From NCBI RefSeq assembly GCF_021018805.1, contig NC_086248.1, forward strand, positions 53,139,485 to 53,203,484: DNA of 64,000 nucleotides. Direction: 5' to 3'. The translations under genes and the position numbers were made by a program. Below the pieces are notes generated by a model. The model was not told where the DNA came from. It made no database searches and saw only the letters and a list, made by a program, of their open reading frames with translations. This DNA comes from Prinia subflava. Its lineage: Eukaryota > Chordata > Aves > Passeriformes > Cisticolidae. Shown piece after piece: positions 1-12,989 of the stretch (position 1 is the first letter of the stretch; every line of letters starts with the position of its first letter).

Positions 1-547
1 GCAGCTGGGAGACAGTTTCATTAGGTCACTAGCTATGCTTGCTTCTGCCCACACATTCAGCCTCTAGAGACTGTATCAAGACAGCAGCATACACTCTGCA
101 GATTTAAATTCCTCTTGTGAACCACAATTATCTTGAGAATAATGTTTTATCATAAATAGCATTTCATTTCCAAATCTGCAGAGCTCAGAAAATAAAGCAA
201 ATGTCAATACTTCCATCTTGTCTCTTGTTTGTAACAGATTTTTTAATCATCTCATGTGAATCCAGAAAGCAAACCCCTCATTTTTACAAGAGCCTCGAAT
301 CTGAGTGTTGTTCTACTGGGTATCATTAATAGATTCATGTTTTACATATTTCCTTATTTCAAAAGTCAAATCTCAATGAAATAAGATATTAATGATAAAA
401 AGAGTATTAAAATGTCAGGGAACAGAATTCCCTCAACCCAGCTCTACATTCCCACTTGCTCTGATATTCGTGGATCAAAAGGAAGTGTCTGTACCTGTTG
501 GCTGCACAAGAAAGCAAAGGCAATTGATTGTCACCTCAGAGAAAGAG
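1..547. other. unique AT-rich sequence, no gene seen
   Basis: No repeat family, RNA gene or convincing coding exon is visible. The short open frame near 412-594 runs into the CR1 tail that follows and has no family features. Stops are frequent in all frames. Confidence 0.6.
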
Positions 548-652
548 ACATGCAGATGTGGTGCTTAGTGGTGCACCCAGGAGTGTTAGATTGATGGCTG
601 GACCTGGTCTCAAGGGCCTTTTCCAACCTTAATACTTCTATGATTCTGTGAT
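548..652 (+). mobile_element. CR1 LINE 3' end fragment
   Basis: The sequence reads as the last hundred or so bases of an avian CR1 non-LTR retrotransposon in the plus orientation. It has the block around GATGTGGTGCTTAGTGGTG, then GTGTTAGATTGATGGCTGGA, then CTTTTCCAACCTTAAT and a terminal pair of ATTCTRTGA-like octamers. CR1 copies are usually truncated at the 5' end like this one. It holds no coding capacity. The left boundary is approximate because the copy has diverged; the right end at the octamer tail is clear. Confidence 0.8.
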
Positions 653-3109
653 AAGTGGTTTGAGTGTCACTGCCCAATGGCTCTGCCCAACCGCAAAAAT
701 TGAGGACACTGTGTGCAGGTAAGAAAGAACTTGTTGCCTTCCATGACAGGAGGGACAAGGTTCATCTGTTGTTCACATCATGACGATATCTCACCTGGGC
801 TGCTCTTCAAGTGTCTTCTTATTCTACTCTGCTCTTTGTCATGGGTTAGTATCCACAACCATGACACTCTCCTTACTCTCGGCCTTCTACTGCTTGTTGA
901 CTCTTACTTTTACTCTCCATAGATGTAATTTACTGGTGAGAATTTGGTTCAACCAGATATTTTAAATAACAAAGCTACATTACCTATACATTTACCAGGT
1001 TGGGACTATTTTGACATGGGACTATGCTTTCTGCTTCTATACTTTCTACCATTATCATATTTCAAGGCCAAACCGAAATTGTAACATTGAAGGGAAAAGA
1101 GGGAAAGGTGTCTTTTGAAGACATTTCATGCAAAAGATTTCATTCACATTAAAAAACCCACCAATATGCATATACAAGTCTTGCAATCAAGGGGAGTTGC
1201 ATAGACATAACTGAAGACAAAATAAGATGCCTTTTATTTATTTCAGATGTTGTCAAAAAGAGCTGCAGGGCTGAGGATTGAGATCAACTGGTAAGTTTAC
1301 CACTTTTAAAAGAACAGAACAGCGAATTAAGAAAGCAATTATTTTCAAAATGTTTATTTTAAAAGTATTCATATTTAAAGTGTTATACACTATATACACC
1401 ATTTTCAAATGTGATTGCCTCAAAATATGAAGAGTTTAAAAGCTAGCTCAGCTGCCTTAATGTTTGATAAAGGTATTTAAGCTTTCAGTGCTTTACAAAT
1501 TGTATTAATATGCACATACATGATTTAAACAAAAATATAAGGGGCTGCAGCTTTCCTTGAAATAGAGCAACTGAGTACTACTGTAAGATCTAACATATAG
1601 ACAAAATCTCATCACTCATTGTCAATAAATGTTAAGAATGTCCTTTTTATTATTATTTCAGGCTTCTCAAATATTTTAACTACTTCCCCATACATACAGC
1701 TGGGACAGGCTGACTTTGCAGTTTTGTACTCCATTGAGTGTTTACTTATGTATTTACTTACCAATCAATCCTTACTTTGGTCACAAGCAATTGGTGGTCT
1801 GGAATCCTGCAGCACCCATGTGCCAGGTCTAAAATGTTTTGATATGTTCTCGACATTTCAACATTTGAAAAATAACCTTTCACAGCTCTAGCTCTTCCAG
1901 TACAAGAGGGTGAAGTTGATGCAGCAAGGGCAACCATTGCCTGTTGAGATTTGATTGTGTTGGAACAGAGTAAGGGCCTCCAGTTATCTGTTTCTGTGAC
2001 TGTTGCATATGGAAGGGATGACAGGAAGAGAGGGTGAGACCTGAGAGATAACATTCTGCCCTTTTGGCCAAAAACATCTCTGGCTCCCACCCACACCTAT
2101 ATGACAGAGTGAAAACTGCAGGTTCTCTCACACCAGTCTCCCCAAACAGGAGTTCATACTATATAACAAAAAACCCTGCAAGTCTAATTTAACACAGGGT
2201 GCTGCCCATGTCTGATCTAGCATGGAGATAGAATTACCTCCCAGTTCTGCAGACAGAAAGTGCTCTCATCACTGCTAGACAGTGGGAGATAACTTGGCAT
2301 GAAACTGCCTGTGCCTTCTCTACTGCAGGGACAGAGAGAGCATCCCAAACTCTACTGCTACTCCAGCCCAAACATAACAAAAACCATTTTCTTCAATTCC
2401 TTGCAGACAAAGTAAAACTGGTTCAAAAGAGCTGTGGAGGCCAACACACTTGTTACTGAAGCCCTAAGCACCTTTCAGAACCAGGAGCACGTGTGGTCTC
2501 TGAGCATCTTCAGGCAAGGTGCACTTCCTGGAAAATGGCACTTGCAGCACTCATAGAGGCAGTAGCAAGTTTGGGGATGCTTTCTCTCTATAATTTAAAC
2601 ACATTTTATTTCAGTGATGAAGAAATTTAATTAGAAGTCTAGTTAAATTTGGAAATGCACACATACATATACATGGATATTCAAAACTATGGACTTTCTA
2701 CTCTTTTTCTCATCTCTCGTCCCTCTGTTTTTTCTAATTGGAAATGGACCAAATTGTACTCACATCTGTATATGGAGATCAATGCATTCAGATAGGCTAA
2801 AACTCCTAATTGAGGCAGAACTTCTCTATTTAGGCTCAAAGGCAGTTTAGAAATTTGGCACATTGCACATTGTTTTGCCCCTGCCCTGTTTAGCATCAAG
2901 TCCAAGGAAAGCCACAGTGACTTTGTGTAAGGTTATACTTCTGCTTAATGCCAAACAGGGCCTGCAAAGCAATCTCAGAATCTCTGTGGTTTACCTTCTT
3001 TTATAAGGTAAGAAATAACCATGTAATTATATCATAATCGCATGACAGTAACTTGAAGTTAGAGAAAAAAGTATTGCTGAATGACTGGATGCAATTATGC
3101 CACCTTACA
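653..3109. other. unique AT-rich sequence, no gene seen
   Basis: About 2.5 kb without a recognisable repeat, RNA gene or exon. Small open frames on both strands around 1.6-2.1 kb overlap one another and show no protein family features. Confidence 0.6.
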
Positions 3110-3300
3110 GAGCTAGTAGAATTTGTTAATATGGTGTGTCAATCTAACAATTGCTCCTCCCTGGTAACAGTATAATTTCACTAAATTAAACTCGCCGCTT
3201 GGAGGACAAATTGATCATGTATTTATGCTGTAATGATACCTTAATAATTGCCACATCCACATATGGTAGGTACTGTGGAATCAGTTCTGAAACCTTAGCA
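3110..3300. other. candidate conserved non-coding element
   Basis: This AT-rich stretch carries tightly packed sites of the kind found in developmental enhancers: AACAATTG (SOX-like core plus E-box), TTGATCATG, TAATGATA and TTAATAATTGCC (homeodomain TAAT cores). It also has an isolated CpG-bearing segment, AACTCGCCGCTTGG, in an otherwise CpG-poor region. Surviving CpGs and dense TAAT cores suggest constraint, but this is pattern recognition only. No conservation data could be consulted, and chance occurrence in AT-rich DNA is a real alternative. Confidence 0.28.
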
Positions 3301-5699
3301 GACAAGACAATTTAAGATTGTCATATAATACTGTTGTTCTGTAACTGAAACCTAGATTCTCTAAGTTTCTCACAGCTTCTAACATCTACTGCATGTTTGG
3401 AAAGAAGGAGCAACTGACTCTTTCTGCATAAGAACATAATCTTATTGTGCATTATGAATCAGAAAAAAGGCTGTGTCATCCAGATGTTATTACATTTTAC
3501 TGTTTCCTTTGTGTTTTAATCAAAGATTAGCTAAGAGAATGTATACAAGTGACAAAATTCCCAAAGTCCATGAGTCTTCATAAAAATATGCAAAACAATA
3601 TTTCTGTACCCTTATGACAGAGCAGAGTAATTTTCTAATTTTCTAATTTTAGGAAATTAGTGTGAGAAATTAGGAATAGAAACCACAGGATGATGATGTG
3701 ATACCCATCTCTTTACAGGGGCAGCTTCTCCTCCTTGGTCCTCTGCCTCCTGGGCTCTGTTCCCACACCCCTCCTCGCTACACTTCTATCAGTGCTACAT
3801 CTTACACCTGTGTGTGAAGCCAGATTTTTCTGGATCACAGGAGCAGCAGAGGTGGGACCAGAAGACTGATCCCACTGGAGCTACCCCTTCACAGACCAGC
3901 CTGATGGATGCTGCTTTCACACAGCCTGTCCTGCAGATGTACTGGGATGTCCCACACCACAAGTCCTTCTGTGCAACAGGAGCATTTTGGCACTTTCTGA
4001 AGAATTTAGCTTCCTTGTGTTTGGAGTCTTGTCACGCAGACAAAAAACACAGCCAGATTGTTTTTGTATTTTTTTCTGACTTCTGTTCCTTAATTTGGTG
4101 TAAGACCACATTTAATCTCCTCACTTTTACATATCCAGCCTGAAATGATAACGCCTATCTCTGTGAGGTATAAGATAAGGCTGTAAGAACATCAGTCTAC
4201 AACAGGAATAAAACTTCTCAATTTGGGGACTCTTTCTGCCAAAGTGGGAATATTTTTAACTTCCAACCAGAGAGGAAAGACTTCCAACCACTGTCAAGGC
4301 CTGAGAAATTCTTTGGTTGTGTATGTAGGAACTGTGACTAGTCAAAGTCTCACCTGTTTTAGAAAATTGCTATTGAAATTATTACCACAAACAGTGGAAA
4401 CAGTCTCAGAAATCACCGCATTTGCCAGGAAGAAAATTCCCACAGAAGATTTACATACTGAACACTTAAAAGCTAAATTACAGTTCTAATGATTTGAATT
4501 TCTTGACATAGTGAAAAGTAATCTTTTTCCTCTGTAAACTATAACTTGCCCCAGAACTTGTAGGTAGCATGAAAGGTCTGTGAATTGCAAAGCAAGACCA
4601 GACTAGAATAGAGAAGACATCCTATAGTAGGAGCATGACAAGCTAAAACACTTAGGAAAATTGTAATCTAGAGACCAGGAGGAAAGACACATCGATTTTA
4701 GAGAGAAGAGGAAGATTTTGAAGGTGAATTTAAAATGCAGGGAAAAGGTAAGAAATTGTGTGGGGGAAAGGGGGTATAAGATTTCAAGCATGGATTTTCC
4801 TGGCATGAAAGTTTTCAAATTGCCCAATTTCCTTCTCCTGTGGACCTGTCAAATCCAAAGCAAGACAACAGTAACCCTGACCTTTCCTGCCATTTCCATG
4901 CTGTGGTAGAGGCAGTCCTATCTACAGGTTGTGAGCTGGGAAATCTGGGCTTCAACGACATAAGAGAAAAAATAACCCAAATATCCAAACTGAAATATGG
5001 GTACAGAGGGAATCTGTTTCGTGACTGCTTGGTCTTTCTGGCTCAAGGTAACTCCTGTGCTCTTCATTTAGGTTCCTGAGTTACTGCTCTCTGCACAGAA
5101 CTAAAAACCTCCAAGTTTTACTCCCAGCTGTGATAATTATTGTTTTCATTTTGTGCCATTAATTTTACTTCTATTTCTCTATCCATGAAACTTCACTTAG
5201 ATTAATTCCCAGTCTCCCAATTATGTTGCACTGACATTTTTCACATCAAGATGTCTGTCAGAAATCTTTTTCTTTAACTATATGAGGTATATTTTTGTAA
5301 ATAATTGACCTCATGCTCATTTCTAGTATTTTTTTCTTTAACACATGGCAACACATGGATATACTATTCAAAACTTAAGCCTACGTTGCTTTAAGTAGTT
5401 ATAAAACTATATTTAGTAACTGAATTTTCAATAAATAAAGGAAAATTTTCTAAGATAACATTTTGCCAAAGAAAGAAGCTATTTCAGGTATTATAACAAC
5501 TCCAAAACCAACGTATCTCACACATTTTGAAATGTTTCTTCTGCAAACACTATTAAGAAGGGTGCAGAGAGATTATACATCTCTAAACATTCTAAAGGTG
5601 AAAAATAATTTTTAGAAGTTGAAACATAGCAGCTCCACACAACTCTTATGATAAATGTATACCTTTACTTCATGTATAATCATATAAAATAACTTGCAA
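3301..5699. other. unique sequence with a small tandem repeat, no gene seen
   Basis: No exon or mobile element recognised. At 3628-3651 the octamer TAATTTTC is repeated in tandem (two exact units and a third ending in A). It is followed by two copies of GAAATTAG at 3653-3660 and 3666-3673, which form short inverted matches with it. The open frame near 3814-4143 has no recognisable features. Confidence 0.55.
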
Positions 5700-5960
5700 T
5701 TGTGTTAATGTGCTGGCGTTCCTTTCTTTTAGCAGGACAAATTAGTATGCATTTATTTAACCTGTCATTACATCATACTGAACATCAGTCACTATGCAAT
5801 TACAAAGGTAATGGTTACCATGTAATACTGACAAAGCCACTGTTTGGCTCTTGTAATTGGTAGTCACTAAAATGCATTTTCCATATGATGAATGAAGTAG
5901 CCAGCAAAGCAGTCAATGCTGCATGAGATTTGCCAGAACAAAGATTAGTTTTAGAGTCCT
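5700..5960. other. candidate conserved non-coding element
   Basis: The block contains CTGTCATTA (TALE plus homeodomain-like), TATGCAATTAC, and the interrupted palindrome GGTAA-TGG-TTACC at 5807-5819. CTCTTGTAATTGG and AAAATGCATTTTCC follow. The clustering of palindromic and TAAT/ATTA sites resembles deeply conserved vertebrate enhancers. There is no coding frame. The boundaries are guesses, and only alignment to another bird or a reptile would show whether the block is conserved. Confidence 0.3.
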
Positions 5961-8269
5961 GCATGAGCTTGAGCATACAATAGTGTGTCTGTTTCTTGTT
6001 TTTTCAGTTCTGTTACAAAACTCTATAGAGTGAGTTCAGCAGGGGAGAGCAGTGAAGGGAAAAAGAGCGTATTTGGGAGAAGAGAGAAGAGGAAAGGGGA
6101 GGAAAGAAACTCAGAAGATGAAATTTGCCATGTGTAAAGGTCAGTCCAAGACCCATGTCAGTCTTAAATCACATTATTTTAATTTAAATCCCTTCTCTTT
6201 CTGCAACAACTCTGCAGTTCCTTGACTGAGACAGGGATGCTAGGACCAAAGTGAGCCATTAGTAAGCTGCAGCTGATGCTATGCACAGTCAGGATATCTT
6301 CCCACAGCTAGACTGATCTCTCTTCCAGACAAATGAAGACATGCTACCTTTAATTGCCAGTTAAACTTGGCTGTCTTCCTTCTGTCACGTCTTATGAATT
6401 TGCTCCTGCAAACAGATAAATCCTCTTGGAATCAGTTACTTCAAGCATTTGTGAGGGACACATTCATACCTTTCACACATACCAGTTGACTCATTGGGGA
6501 AATATTGTGATGCTGCAGGGAGGGATTTTGTCCTTTGTCTTGAATTACATTAACTTAATTAGTGCAAATTATTGATGGTGCATGTTTTGAAGAGTAATTT
6601 GTGTCAAATTTCAGAAGTCTTTAGGAATCTGAATTTTAATTCAAAGTATGCATTGCAAGCCTAGTTGGGTAAGTGTTATTTTTACCTAAAATCCATAGGA
6701 GTGAGGCACTTTGTGAACAGTCTCCTGCTGCTCTGTGCCCCGTTGAGCCCAGCCCTTGTGTCAGCTGGTGTGTCATGAACAGGCGGGGTGCTTGGAGACC
6801 TTCCGTGGGGTTCCCCTCAGCAGCCCAACCCAGCAGTTTCACCAAGGCACCAGGATGTCAAAGGTTTAAAATAGGAGCATGTTGAAAATGTGGAAGCTGG
6901 CATGATAACAAGAGTGGTTCCTACTCCCGTGCTGCAGTGCTGTAAAAGCCTTCACACTCACCTCAGAGGGAAAAAGGCTAGGAAGTGTATTGCTGAGTTG
7001 CCTGACAGCATCAGTCACTTCTCACAGAGATGAGCTGTAAGCCATGGAGACTGCTTTTCTAATCCTCAGACTTTCTACAGCATAAAACAGAGGACCAGCT
7101 CTAGTCCTAAAGGATCAAAGGGGCAGAGATCAACTTTCCCCATGCAGCAAGTCAAGCCTTCACGGGCTCTGTCAAACAGCAACCTGAGCCCTGTCCTTTG
7201 AGCCCCTGGCCACCCATAGCATTTCCCCAATTAGGACCAAACTAAGCAACTAGGAAAAGAGAAACACCTCTCATATGTCCCCCCTCACAGAGCTGGTGGA
7301 AGTGCCTGGCTCTACAAGTTCCTTTTAATTGGCTTCTTCTTTCATCTCTCACACTTTGCAGAAAAGCAAAGAATATGAGCAGCTTTGGGGAAGGAGGGAG
7401 TTTGGAAGCTTAAAACTCCATGTTTGGATTTTGTCAAGAAGCAGCCCATATGGACAGGGCTTTTTGAATATATATTCAGTGACGTTTCAGTAGTATGCAT
7501 TAAGACTCCATACTTCCATGCACACCGAAAACAACATGTCTTTAAACAACACCAAACCTAAACTGTAAGCTATTGGCAGTACCTCTTCTGAGCTATTTGC
7601 CTGAATTATTTCTGCAGTAAATCTCTAGAAATGTCCACTTAAACAGTAACAGTCATAAATATCTCATGGAAGCCATAAAATACAACAGAATTTTGGAAGT
7701 CATAATTTTAATGGATAAAACTGTGCTATAAAAGAAGGGCCTCTGGGACTGAGGCTAAAGTAAAATTTATCTAAGCGAGCTGTGATGCTAATCCGTCTGC
7801 ATGTGATAAATTATCCTATGTCCCAGGTGTGACATAATATCCAAAGGGTGCATAGTGATTAAGGACACAAAGGTATAGATGTGGCAGGGGTCCAAGAAGC
7901 CCCAAGCAATTAGTGGTGACTGGAAATTGTCAACAATTGCTCTGAATGTTTGATAGTTTCCTCTATGCTCCAGTTTGCCAAGGCATACATTCCCCAGTGT
8001 ATGAGGCTGGGGTCTGAGGCACGGTGGCAGGACCTGTCTGGGCACTCATGTAGCTCTAAGCAGGATGCTTGTAGTCTTTTCAACAAGATACTAAGACATC
8101 CTTCCCAGGCTCCTGCTGAAGTCAGAGGGTCAGGCCAACACTTAGGGGAAACAAAAGAAAAAAAAAAGGGAATGCTTATTTAAAATACAATAACTAGAAA
8201 TATTTCTGTTTGGTCAGAAACAGAAAAAAAACCACCCTTAAAAAAACCCCCAACCTTTCTGTTCTAAAG
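5961..8269. other. unique sequence with a purine tract, no gene seen
   Basis: No gene or mobile element recognised. A purine-rich tract spans about 6038-6125 (runs of GAGAGAAGAGGAAAGGGGAGG type). Short overlapping open frames near 6.6-6.9 kb occur on both strands and look fortuitous. Confidence 0.55.
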
Positions 8270-8650
8270 AAAACAAAAGTAATTCTTGGAAATGCTGAAT
8301 TGCATTGTGGTATCATTATAAACTGCTGTGATTCTGAGAGGCCTTTTGGAGAGGCCAGCAGAGTCCCCATAAATTTACAGCAATAAAATGTTTAGACAGC
8401 AGGCAATCAGAGCGTGTTGGACTGGATACCCAAATGAGTCCATGTTATTATACAAACTGATTATGTTTCAAACAGCAAAAATGGCGAGCTGTTAACGGCA
8501 GCAAGAGTGTTTACATAACTTGGTGTCGCTGGAGAAATCGGAGACAAACTCCTCAGATTCCCTTATTTGAAGGGAAGATGAACAGGATCCAGATGAACAG
8601 CTCACCCAGCGAAACCCCAGGCGCATGCACTGCGGGAGCCACATGCTCCC
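8270..8650. other. candidate conserved non-coding element
   Basis: The segment retains several CpGs in a CpG-poor neighbourhood (AATGGCGAGC, TTAACGGCAGC, GGTGTCGCTGG, AAATCGGAG, CCAGCGAAAC, AGGCGCATGCAC). It also has CATTATAAACTGC, CCATAAATTTACAGC and TTTACATAACTTGG. The mix of AT-rich core sites and retained CpGs suggests constrained regulatory DNA. Both strands hold short open frames at its right side, but none resembles a known domain. The call is tentative and the limits are approximate. Confidence 0.27.
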
Positions 8651-10177
8651 AGAGCAGGCTGCCGCTTGGCCAGACAGCCTGGGTGAAAGCTTCATCTGGC
8701 TGATGATGCACTCATTTCTGGAAGGGGTTGACTGGATTACCAACTTTATCCAGGGGGAGAGGGTGAGCAACGATATTTGGGGTTGCTTTTGGCAGTTGAG
8801 AGCGTGTGGTGTGAAGAAGGATGATACTCAGTGAATAAGAAGAAGCCTTGGATTTGAAACTGCTTTCTGCTTCACACCCAAACCCACACTGCCAAGGGTA
8901 CACAGCCAGGCCCCACAACAGCTCTGTGAAGCTTTCCCTGTGCACCATGGCCCACAGGAGCCCACTCAGTGACACAGACTGGGAGCAGCACCTCAGTGCT
9001 CATTCCTGCTTTTCCCCAGAGCCATTGTCTACTTGTCCCCACTAACTACAGCATGGGAGCGGGACAGCTGCAGCACTGCATGTGTGCATTGGCCCTTGCA
9101 GAGAACATTGCAAAGGGGCCTGTCTACAACTGGTCCTTACCACTTACATTCCCAAATCTACCTCTAACTAAGGTGTTTAAATACTACCAGCTGTTTCTGG
9201 AACACATGAGGAGGGAATGCTAGAAGAATTTCAGACAGACAGGGCATAGCATATTTTTGTTTTGTTTTGAGAAGTAGTCCAATAGTATGAGTCGGGGTAG
9301 AAAGTGACCTATTGCCTTACAGGGAGATAAGCGAGGGTCCGAGAGCGGGAGAAGGGTTATTTTGGCCCAGTCACCATGACTAGGCATTTCTGCCCTTAGG
9401 TGACTGCCCGCCAGAGGGGCCTACCAGGCCTCACGGCTGCCACAGCATATGATATTATGAACACAGGAAGAGATAACATTGTTTCACTATATGGCTAGAT
9501 GGGGAGCTGGGTCCCAAACCAAACTGTGTCAGTTTTGACCCCTGTGACAAGGTATTTTTCACCCTTGCTAAAGAATTCAAAAATCCCAGCAGACTTAGGA
9601 TAACATAGTCATACTGAAAGACTCGTGACTCTTGAGAGTTTCCCTCCAACTGCCCATCAGCCAGTCACACCTCACAGTCTAGCCTCTCCTCTCCTAAATC
9701 CCTGGGCCTCTTCAGACCCTGCCTTACCATGGACAGATATGCTGACAGCCCAGTCAATGTCTGACTTACTGAAAATCTGGCAGCTCCTATTCTTCATATG
9801 CTTCTCTGTTTGTTTTTATCTGAAATAAGTTGGTCCCTATTTTCACAGCAGGATGCTATATATCCAGTTGGAAGGGTTTGAGGCTGTTTATCTGCCTCGC
9901 TATATTTTCACAAACCACGGCTCTCATTTCCATGCAATTACACATGGGCCCGTTCCCCAAGAAAAATGTTACCTGTGGCATGTTACTTACATTCTGCTCT
10001 TACACAAATAAAATTACCTAAAGACCTAAAACTGTTAAATTACTAAAAGGTAATTCTCACAAAGTGGACTTTCCTGGCTGTTTCCCATTCTCCTGAGCTT
10101 TGACATCCTTGTTGCTGCTGATTTCCATTGGATTAGTTCACCCCTGGAAAAAATACCAGCATTGGAAAGTTGCTAAC
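8651..10177. other. unique sequence, no gene seen
   Basis: No repeat family or exon identified. The stretch around 9290-9440 is richer in G and keeps a few CpGs but has no readable motif order. Open frames here are below about 90 codons and overlap on opposite strands. Confidence 0.55.
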
Positions 10178-10761
10178 CTGGGCTGCATCAAAGATTTGTG
10201 ACCAGCTGTTTGAGGGAGGTTATTCTCACTCTGCTCTTGTGAGACTCCACCTGTAGTGCTGTATCCAGCTCTGGAGATGCAAACATAAGAGCACAGACTG
10301 GTTGGAGCACGTCCAGAGCAAGGCCATGGAGATGATCAGAGGGCTGGAGCACCTCTCTTAAGAAGACAGGCTGAGAGAGTTGGGGTTGTTCAGCCAGGGG
10401 AGAGAAGGCTCCAAGGAGACCTTGTAGCAGGCTCCCAGTACTTCCCAGGGCCTACAAGAGAGCTGGAGAGGAAGGGGCATGTAGTTATAGGACAATGGAG
10501 AATGGCTTTAAACTGAAAGAAGTTTAAAGAAGGTTTACTTGGGATGTTAGGAAGAAATTCATCACTATGAGGGTGGAGAGACACTGGAACTGGTTGCACA
10601 CTGAAGGTTGTCCCATCCCTGGAATTGTTCAAGGGCAGGTTGGATGGGGGTCTCAGAAACCAGGTCTAGTGTGAGGTGCCCTTTCCTACAGCAGGGGTGT
10701 TGGAACCAGATGATCATTAAGGTCCCTTCCAACTCAAACCATTCTATCATTTTATGATTCT
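10178..10761 (+). mobile_element. CR1 LINE, 5'-truncated copy
   Basis: About 0.58 kb of CR1 in the plus orientation. It begins in the C-terminal reverse-transcriptase region (CTGGGCTGCATCAAAG, then a degenerate stretch ending TGCTCTTGTGAGACTCCACC). It continues through GATCAGAGGGCTGGAGCACC and the 3' untranslated block CCATCCCTGGAATTGTTCAA. It ends with GGTCCCTTCCAACTC and the degenerate octamers ATTCTATC and ATTTTATG. The coding part is broken by many substitutions and small indels, so nothing functional is encoded. It is an older, more diverged copy than many avian CR1s. Confidence 0.92.
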
Positions 10762-12989
10762 TATTTTATACCATACATTTTAATAAGTTAAACATAATGG
10801 TTCATTTCATTTATTTTAATCCAGATGCTGAAAGGCCATGTGTAGACCTGAGTGAATGCATTTTTGACAAATATAAAATTTATCTGCTTTATAATGCAAC
10901 TACAAACTGATACACTTGCTCCACTCAAAAAGATGAAGATTTAGATATTTCTAAAGTCTAAATGTTTTGTTTCAGCCAGAGAAGAAAGTTTATTTTGCCA
11001 TTTCAGGATACCAATTTAATTTTGAAGTTGGGCTACATGTTAATTAAATGAGATAGGAGTTTAATTGCCTTAAAGCAGAGTGGGATACTTTTGTGTTCTC
11101 ACAGATTTTTTTTTTTTGAATTATTGAGGGGCTGATTTGCTTTGGCCAGTAACAGTAAACTTGTGCTATGACTCCAGACCCAAGAAAATTGATTAGCCTT
11201 CCCCAGATCCAATCTCTCCCAGTGACCTACACAGGGACTTTTCCTACGTCTCTCCGGCAATTTCTTCTTGCATGGCTGGGCTGAGAGCTCCCTGGGGACA
11301 GGCACTGTTGTCAGATACCTACTCATGCAGCTCCTGGCATGCTGGGGTTTCTGCTTGCATACATGCTGCTGCAGCGGTAGCACGTTAATAAATGTCTCCC
11401 CTCTCATCTAAATGTTATTATAACTGGTGAGTATTGTAGAAAATCCCACACCTGTCCTCTCCCAAGACTTTGAGAAAGAGAAACACAAACCAGCTGCAAC
11501 TGGAAACCACAAAAGGTTTGATCAGAGTTCATCTCTGAGGTAGCAATACCAATCATGCTATTATAACCAACATTTGAACCTGCAATGGTAAACAAAGCTG
11601 ACATTTGTGCCCAGGAGAGGCTGCTAACATGTCATGCACACATGAGCCATGTGGGTGTTCCTGCAGATTCTCACACGCTGTTACAAAAGGCAAGTATCAA
11701 ATCCAGGCTGATGCCACCTCCCTGCTTCTGTCATGTAGATGTAGCAGGTGGTTGGGTAACGTAGTGTTTGGATGTCTTCAGTCCTCCAAAATTAGCCATG
11801 AGGCTTCGCTAAAAGGCTTCCTGAACTGGAACATAAAAATAAAATGTCATGCATATGCCATACAAAAAAGGAAACAAAAGAAAGGCTGTAGTTATAAATG
11901 TAATATGAGCTTACTGAGGTCCAGGCTGCCACGAACACCGGTGTTGTAGGTTTTAATGTGCTTTGAAATAGAAACCATTAGCATCTCAGGTATAACAGTT
12001 CTAAATATACAGCGATTTTTAATCTCACCACAGAGATCATGGTATAAATCATTAATGTATTTTAGCACATTTTAGAGGCAGTGGAAGAGGGAATGCAATG
12101 ATCCTGCTCTCTGCCAGAATCCCCATTGCTCCCATGATCCCCATGAACATCACATGACAGAAAGGGACATAAATGGGGCAGAAGAATCCAGTCAAGCAGT
12201 TTTCACTCTTTTTTTTGTTTGTTTGTTTGTTTAATTTTTCACAGCCTATGACCCATCTCTCTTCCCAGAACACAAGCACTGACAATAGAGTCAGCAAATG
12301 AGGCAAAAGTGTTTGAGGGGTCCCTTTCTCCTTGATACCTCTTCAATTGCCTTTACTATTTCAGCAAGTTGGAATTATGCAGTCAGAGGGCTGTGTTTCA
12401 CTGCAAACAGTACTCTTGATGCCTGTGTTCCACTTTGCTGCTTCTCTCAAAAGAGAGAAACAGAGCAATTCTTCAGACAGATCGAAAAATGTCCCAGATC
12501 TGGTTCAAACTTATGTACTCATCACTAAGAGTCAGACTTCAAATCTATTCCAGAACTGTAGACTGTGAAAAATGTGGTATGATGGTTTGGAGGACTGACT
12601 GTCCTGAAACCAGAACTCTCATTCAAATCCCACCTAGATGATAAGGTATCAAGACCGTGGAACATGTCTTTTATTTGGCTACAAGATCTCAGGCAAATTT
12701 ATTAAAAAATAATTGGTTGTGAGCTCTGCAATACCTGTTTATTGAAGCTCAAATTGGAACCTTTGTCAGAGAAAGTTTGTGTGGTATTACTAACCAAGTG
12801 TGTGATATTACATATCCTACATGATGAGAAACAGTGAAATGAGAAAACTTCGCGTGGTTAGTGAACAGTTGTCACAAGAAAGAGGAGAGATTCTGTTTTT
12901 TGTATTTTTCCTGTGTTGGACATAAGCAGCCTTCCTCACAGGTGGCATAACATGATGAGGTTTTTCTGAAAAACTCGATCAGTTTTCAG
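10762..12989. other. unique sequence with small simple repeats, no gene seen
   Basis: No gene recognised. A T-run lies near 11106-11117 and a short TTTG repeat near 12208-12233. Several open frames of 60-115 codons overlap on both strands and lack recognisable domains. Confidence 0.55.
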
